This document shows, piece by piece, positions 5,710-7,177 of a stretch of 7,177 nucleotides of DNA. This DNA comes from an uncultured euryarchaeote. Lineage in GTDB: Archaea; Thermoplasmatota; Poseidoniia; Poseidoniales; Poseidoniaceae. A program made the translations under genes and the position numbers. The notes beneath the pieces were generated by a model. It did not search any database. It was not told where the DNA came from and saw only the letters and a program-made list of their open reading frames with translations. Every line of letters starts with the position of its first letter. Positions within the stretch are counted from its first letter, which is position 1. The stretch lies in contig CALBJF010000366.1 of the NCBI GenBank assembly GCA_937892665.1, forward strand, positions 1 to 7,177, read 5' to 3'.

Positions 5710-6867
5710 CTACAACACTGGTCGCTGGGTCTTTCCTGAACCACGATGTCCAATCATTCTGACGATTTCCCATGGCATGCTTTTGCTTGCCATAGATTGC
5801 GTCAGCATCTCATCAACTGAGGGCTGCCAATTCCACTTGGATTTCCAATAAGAAAGGAGTTCACGGCGTCGTGAAGCATCTGCTTCATGCCATGGGGTGA
5901 TTTCTTTTTTGAGTTCTGAGAGAACAGATAAATGATTCACCTCATCCGTTGAATCAAGCAATCGTTGTTGGCCTTCATCGAGAGGAAGCGTTGCGGGTTG
6001 TTGCCAACGAGCATGCCCACTTGGTAACCATGTGAGGGCAGGGTCACTGTAATCTGTAAGAGCAGAAAGACCTGCATTGAGTACTGAATGCTCCACAGTT
6101 GGTTTAACCGGCCAAAGATAGACTGGAAAACCTTCTCTCTGTTTTGTCAACGCCTCAAGTTGTTTACCATGCAGCCCAACGGTTTTCCCGATAGGAATAC
6201 GGTTCGTTGGAGGCACGAGATATTCGATTGCACACGGCATCATTGGAGATCCATTTCGTAGATGTTTCTTCTTTAGTTGGTTAAATGAGTTTGAAATAAA
6301 CTCAGGGAGCGCTAATGTGCGATGTGTTCTTCGTCCACCAAAAGGCCGGATATTTGGACGAAGAGACGACCATGACCCTTTGATCCCACCGTATTCAATC
6401 GCTTTATCCATACGGGAATGGAAGGCATAGTGGACGATGGATTTGATTGGAATCTCATATTCATCGAGGAGTTGTTCAGCATGATTCATTGTTTTTCCCA
6501 TGTGCAAATCATGTTTCTTTCGAGCAAAAAAGCCACCCGAACGCTTTACTTTCAAACTTGGACGTTTTGTTTCGACAGTAAGGACCTTTCCTTCGTCTTG
6601 GACGGCTTTTTGAATCTCAGAGTGCTTCAATAATTCCTCAAATGAACAAAAACCAAACGCTTGAAGCTCGTCTAGAGTCCAGTCCTCAACAAATGGTGAA
6701 CGACCTGATAGCCGAAGAGGATCTACAGAAATCGTTCGATCATGATGAATTACAACTTGATTATCGCTTGTTAAACGAATATCAAATTCAATCCCATCAA
6801 ACAGACACATTCCGTGAACTAGGCTTGCGAGAGTATTCTCTGGTGATTGAATATACATCGGTTTCAT
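5710..6867 (-). CDS. Glycerophosphodiester phosphodiesterase-family protein, apparently circularly permuted
   Basis: GDPD enzymes are TIM barrels that cleave glycerophosphodiesters to glycerol-3-phosphate and an alcohol. From ATG 6867 this product has 385 residues. Visible motifs are SPENTLAS (8-15), the metal site in GIEFDIRLTSD (Glu27, Asp29), catalytic-type His42 in VVIHHD, Glu99 in TVETKRP, and the last barrel strands VYLWPVK (about 249-255) and ALTDYSDP (about 269-276). The final strand motifs deviate from the usual WTVN and TDxP. The HRG strand that normally precedes PENT is absent at the N-terminus; instead MIGHRGSGK occurs at residues 371-379, just before the stop. Between lies a charged, mostly helical stretch (about 281-369) that I cannot assign. 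No signal peptide is seen, so it is probably cytoplasmic. The start is uncertain: TTG 6894 would give 394 residues and still no HRG. The gene converges on the RND gene, with 2 nt between stops. Family call is good; activity depends on whether the terminal HRG completes the site. Confidence 0.8.
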   Translation of the reverse strand: MKPMYIQSPENTLASLVHGMCLFDGIEFDIRLTSDNQVVIHHDRTISVDPLRLSGRSPFVEDWTLDELQAFGFCSFEELLKHSEIQKAVQDEGKVLTVETKRPSLKVKRSGGFFARKKHDLHMGKTMNHAEQLLDEYEIPIKSIVHYAFHSRMDKAIEYGGIKGSWSSLRPNIRPFGGRRTHRTLALPEFISNSFNQLKKKHLRNGSPMMPCAIEYLVPPTNRIPIGKTVGLHGKQLEALTKQREGFPVYLWPVKPTVEHSVLNAGLSALTDYSDPALTWLPSGHARWQQPATLPLDEGQQRLLDSTDEVNHLSVLSELKKEITPWHEADASRRRELLSYWKSKWNWQPSVDEMLTQSMASKSMPWEIVRMIGHRGSGKTQRPVL

Positions 6868-6954
6868 TCTACGCAAACGATTCCTCTTTTTCAATCTCCG
6901 CTAAGTTCAGCCGGCTTTAATTGGCCTTATTCGTGTATGCCGTTGGTAAAACCT

Positions 6955-6960
6955 CTATAT
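6955..6960 (+). promoter_or_regulatory. TATA box (CTATAT) for the terminal membrane-protein gene
   Basis: The first T of TATA (6956) is exactly 27 nt before ATG 6983, the same spacing as at the RND transporter, so a leaderless transcript is predicted. This supports 6983 over the later in-frame ATG codons (residues 7, 8 and 10). Confidence 0.5.
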
Positions 6961-6982
6961 GACAAATCTACGCAGGCGGGCT

Positions 6983-7177
6983 ATGAGTCCATGGACAATC
7001 ATGATGGGCATGATATTGCTTTTGACTCCAGTCATCTGTTATATCTTCTCACTCAACCAGAAATCTTCGAGGTTACCATTTGGTAAATGGATGCAAACTA
7101 TCCACGAACAACGATATTATATCCACGCCATGGGATACATTGTCATCATCAATTGGAAAGGGCTTACGGATCGACTA
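6983..7177 (+). CDS. N-terminal part of a membrane protein, possibly PAP2/Aur1-like (3' end outside the window)
   Basis: The frame from ATG 6983 is open to the end of the window and gives 65 residues. Residues about 4-24 form a strongly hydrophobic segment that looks like a membrane helix. A basic, polar stretch follows (28-46, including LPFGKW and HEQRYY), then a second hydrophobic run (HAMGYIVIINW, 48-58) and WKGLTDRL. That pattern resembles, from memory, the N-terminal region of archaeal PAP2-superfamily proteins related to Aur1/inositol phosphorylceramide synthase, which transfer or hydrolyse lipid phosphate head groups. The catalytic PAP2 histidine and arginine motifs would lie beyond the window, so the family call is tentative. 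The gene is divergent from the phosphodiesterase gene with about 115 nt between starts, and has its own TATA box. The reading frame itself is well supported by the promoter spacing and membrane-like composition. Confidence 0.6.
   Translation, partial: MSPWTIMMGMILLLTPVICYIFSLNQKSSRLPFGKWMQTIHEQRYYIHAMGYIVIINWKGLTDRL

Noticed and set aside
5281..5739. A 152-codon plus-strand open frame inside the RND gene.
   Set aside because: It lies in another frame of a well-supported transporter gene, its translation is rich in Arg, Cys and Trp with no recognisable motif, and it has no promoter or ribosome site of its own.
5728..5757. The C-terminal GHRGSGKT also fits a Walker A / P-loop pattern (G-x4-G-K-T).
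   Set aside because: The chain ends 5 residues later, leaving no helix after the loop and no Walker B partner, whereas the segment supplies exactly the HRG motif missing from the N-terminus of the same protein. It remains the main competing reading.
6642..6920. A 92-codon plus-strand open frame antisense to the 5' part of the phosphodiesterase gene.
   Set aside because: It mirrors the conserved PENT to HHD region of the opposite strand and shows no family features.
6868..6982. Promoter of the phosphodiesterase gene: AATTAAAG on the minus strand (6915-6922) as a TATA box, and the palindrome AGCCGGCT (6909-6916).
   Set aside because: The TATA match is poor and it would point at TTG 6894 rather than ATG 6867, while the 8-bp palindrome has no supporting context. 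Neither is strong enough to list.
6868..7020. A lost N-terminal HRG strand of the phosphodiesterase upstream of its start, broken by a frameshift.
   Set aside because: I read the minus strand here in all frames and found no His-Arg-Gly coding triplets; the phosphodiesterase frame has a stop at 6901-6903 and the region beyond is the promoter and start of the opposite-strand gene.

Overview
The window looks like a compact archaeal chromosome segment, most likely from a marine planktonic euryarchaeon of the Marine Group II / Poseidoniales (Thermoplasmatota) kind. This is an inference. Two starts (2939 and 6983) have a TATA element whose first T lies exactly 27 nt upstream of the ATG, as expected for leaderless archaeal mRNAs. 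Two other genes (740 and 1284) instead carry the Shine-Dalgarno-like hexamer GGTGAG. No bacterial -35/-10 pattern stands out, and gaps between genes are very small. No RNA gene, insertion sequence, CRISPR array or phage gene was seen.

Layout: (1) 21-743 (+) encodes an acidic, helical or coiled-coil protein of unknown function whose 5' end may lie outside the window. It overlaps by 4 nt (ATGA) a YkgJ-type cysteine-cluster protein at 740-1192 (+), so the two look like an operon. (2) A short hairpin plus T-tract and then a TATA box separate that operon from a citrate synthase at 1284-2453 (+), whose motifs resemble the mitochondrial/Geobacter type. (3) A small Rieske [2Fe-2S] protein at 2454-2831 (-) meets citrate synthase tail to tail with no spacer. 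(4) A divergent promoter region at 2832-2938 holds nested inverted repeats and drives a 922-residue MMPL/RND-family membrane transporter at 2939-5707 (+). (5) A glycerophosphodiester phosphodiesterase-family protein at 5710-6867 (-) ends 2 nt from the transporter stop. (6) A membrane protein starts at 6983 (+) and runs off the window. It is tentatively a PAP2/Aur1-like lipid phosphatase or phosphotransferase.

The most unusual item is the glycerophosphodiester phosphodiesterase. Its N-terminus begins right at the PENT motif and lacks the catalytic HRG strand that should come before it. A matching Met-Ile-Gly-His-Arg-Gly-Ser-Gly-Lys segment is instead the last thing encoded before the stop codon. 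This looks like a natural circular permutation of the TIM barrel.

Functionally, the right half (RND transporter, phosphodiesterase, putative PAP2 protein) is compatible with membrane lipid or head-group turnover. The left half holds central metabolism (citrate synthase) and metal/redox proteins (YkgJ, Rieske). Only the 740 pair shows clear operon structure, so links between the other genes are speculative.
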